Shown here one piece after another: positions 63,779 to 64,000 of a stretch of DNA of 64,000 bases. Below the pieces are notes generated by a model. That model saw nothing but the letters and a program-made list of their open reading frames with translations, did no database searches and was not told the origin of the DNA. The DNA lies in contig NZ_CP064939.1 in NCBI RefSeq assembly GCF_015679185.1, positions 248,001 through 312,000 of the forward strand. The letters run 5' to 3'. This stretch comes from Pedobacter endophyticus (GTDB taxonomy: Bacteria; Bacteroidota; Bacteroidia; Sphingobacteriales; Sphingobacteriaceae). Within the stretch, counting starts at the first letter, position 1, and each line of letters opens with the position of its first letter. Made by a program: the position numbers and the translations under genes.

Positions 63779-64000
63779 CTACTTTAGCGATGACGCAATT
63801 TCCTTTGCCATTTGATCGTGATGCTCAATGATGGCGAGTGTTTTAGAGGCCCATGATTTAAGTGCGGCATCGCGGTTGTTGGTCCCGTCTTTAAATATGG
63901 CTACCGTTTTGTCATGGTCCTTAACCATCATCTCCATATATGCTTTATCGAATGCCGCCCCGGTTACTTTCTTCAATTCATCTAGGCGGATTTGTTCTTC
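63779..64000 (-). CDS. DUF4142 protein, C-terminal part (runs off the window)
   Basis: The last 73 codons of a gene that continues beyond 64000. The visible part LKKVTGAAFDKAYMEMMVKDHDKTVAIFK, then LKSWASKTLAIIEHHDQMAKEI, has the ferritin-like four-helix DUF4142 pattern (FDKAYMxxMVxDHxK). The frame is open through the window edge, so the ATG-like position at 63976 is internal. Family proteins are usually secreted or periplasmic; function unknown. Confidence 0.82.
   Translation of the reverse strand, partial: EEQIRLDELKKVTGAAFDKAYMEMMVKDHDKTVAIFKDGTNNRDAALKSWASKTLAIIEHHDQMAKEIASSLK

Overview
The window looks like a chromosomal stretch from a member of the Bacteroidota, most likely Sphingobacteriaceae (Pedobacter-like). 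The evidence is a set of TonB-dependent receptors, three of them with an N-terminal carboxypeptidase-regulatory-like domain, a type IX secretion (T9SS) C-terminal sorting domain, candidate TTG-N19-TAnnTTTG promoters and few Shine-Dalgarno sequences. The taxonomy is inferred; no marker gene for species placement is present.

Layout. (1) 1-5.6 kb: a cobalamin module. A promoter and cobalamin riboswitch lead into a BtuB-type receptor and a DUF6580 membrane protein. After a terminator come a BtuF-like binding protein without signal peptide, a sirtuin lacking the zinc cysteines, and a DUF71/COG2102 PP-loop ATPase. (2) 5.8-7.6 kb: a glycine-zipper lipoprotein, then a tandem array of about 290-bp units. 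(3) 7.6-12.8 kb, leftward: a five-gene nucleotide-sugar operon (glucose-1-phosphate cytidylyltransferase, SDR epimerase, RmlC-like epimerase, SAF-domain oxidoreductase, C-methyltransferase) that probably makes a branched or C-methylated sugar. (4) 13.4-35.6 kb, rightward: the core exopolysaccharide locus. It has eight glycosyltransferases, a serine-acetyltransferase-like enzyme, Wza-like export lipoprotein, Wzc-like tyrosine kinase, Wzx flippase, Wzy-type polymerase, a very large beta-helix T9SS protein with nine repeated modules, and a NodB-type deacetylase. (5) 35.9-44.2 kb, leftward: an AKR-like TIM-barrel protein of unknown function, a Gfo/Idh/MocA oxidoreductase, a WecG-type transferase, and sugar-nucleotide genes for UDP-GlcA, UDP-xylose and GDP-fucose. 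(6) 44.9-48.3 kb: a lone receiver-domain protein, tRNA-Arg(UCU), and a TonB receptor behind a 22-bp direct repeat. (7) 49-55 kb: housekeeping and stress genes (fRMsr, AAG glycosylase, PNPOx-like protein, kynureninase, bestrophin, HDAC-like hydrolase). (8) 55.4-63.3 kb, leftward: a subtilase with a helical insertion, then a siderophore uptake operon (two receptors around a PepSY membrane protein). A DUF4142 gene runs off the right edge.

The polysaccharide genes fit together. Gmd and Fcl make GDP-fucose, and a fucosyltransferase-like GT is encoded in the core locus. Ugd and UXS provide UDP-GlcA and UDP-Xyl. The five-gene operon supplies an unusual residue. Wzx/Wzy/Wza/Wzc assemble and export the polymer. 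No initiating phosphoglycosyltransferase is visible in the window.

Intergenic space is rich in repeats: tandem arrays with 294-, 87- and 21-bp periods, and several dispersed copies of a roughly 150-180 bp palindromic element. No CRISPR array, transposase, phage gene or obvious defence system was seen. The most interesting leads are the zinc-less sirtuin in the B12 module, the branched-sugar operon without a 4,6-dehydratase, the AKR-like orphan enzyme at 35.9 kb, the repeat-built T9SS beta-helix protein, and candidate metal-regulator operators.
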